From contig DHMA01000073.1 in NCBI GenBank assembly GCA_002405555.1, positions 1 through 11,842 of the forward strand: 11,842 bases of DNA, written 5' to 3'. A program made the translations under genes and the position numbers. The stretch comes from Opitutia bacterium UBA4654. GTDB taxonomy: Bacteria > Verrucomicrobiota > Verrucomicrobiia > Opitutales > Intestinicryptomonadaceae. The notes beneath the pieces are model-generated. The model was not told the origin of the DNA, did no database searches, and saw only the letters and a list, made by a program, of their open reading frames with translations. This document shows, piece by piece, positions 11,842-11,842 of this stretch. How positions within the stretch are numbered: the stretch's first letter is position 1; every line of letters begins with the position of its first letter.

Positions 11842-11842
11842 A

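Overview
The window looks like a housekeeping stretch of a moderately high-GC bacterial chromosome. The source is probably a Gram-negative: there is a lipoprotein, a signal-peptide protein and preQ0, histidine and NAD biosynthesis genes. Some features (many genes with weak or no Shine-Dalgarno, a Lys/Ala-rich tail on RsfS, a DUF3568-like lipoprotein) would fit Verrucomicrobiota/Opitutales. That placement is an inference without a search. I see no transposase, integrase, phage gene or CRISPR array.

Positions 1-4687 form a minus-strand gene train. In transcription order it holds a four-helix membrane protein, an M20 metallopeptidase, queD, queE, a Sec-exported helical protein, gpmA and the 5' end of a YgiQ-family radical SAM gene cut by the window edge. 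Two junctions are 4-base ATGA overlaps (membrane protein/M20 and queD/queE). QueD and QueE are consecutive steps toward preQ0 and queuosine.

Positions 4688-6465 (minus) hold a small lipoprotein with its own promoter and terminator, long-form hisG, and a tRNA-Gly(UCC) 31 bases upstream of hisG with a promoter-like sequence in front. The tRNA T arm is atypical.

Positions 6466-9911 (minus) hold a ROK sugar kinase that ends at a strong terminator. Then comes a second hairpin terminator, followed by thiF-like E1, thiS and a beta-CASP metallo-beta-lactamase nuclease. The E1 lacks the zinc and sulfur-relay cysteines of classical ThiF/MoeB.

Positions 9912-10143 separate divergent transcription units. 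They contain a putative kinase promoter with an overlapping dyad and an orphan minus-strand terminator, possibly the end of a small RNA. Positions 10144-11332 (plus) are the common nadD-rsfS pair. Here RsfS carries an N-terminal histone-like tail of twelve exact-period xxxKK pentapeptides.

Positions 11333-11842 have no convincing gene. They hold a dense run of nested hairpins ending in a strong terminator, then a possible pseudoknot and two copies of a 12-base repeat. This and the tailed RsfS are the most unusual parts of the window.
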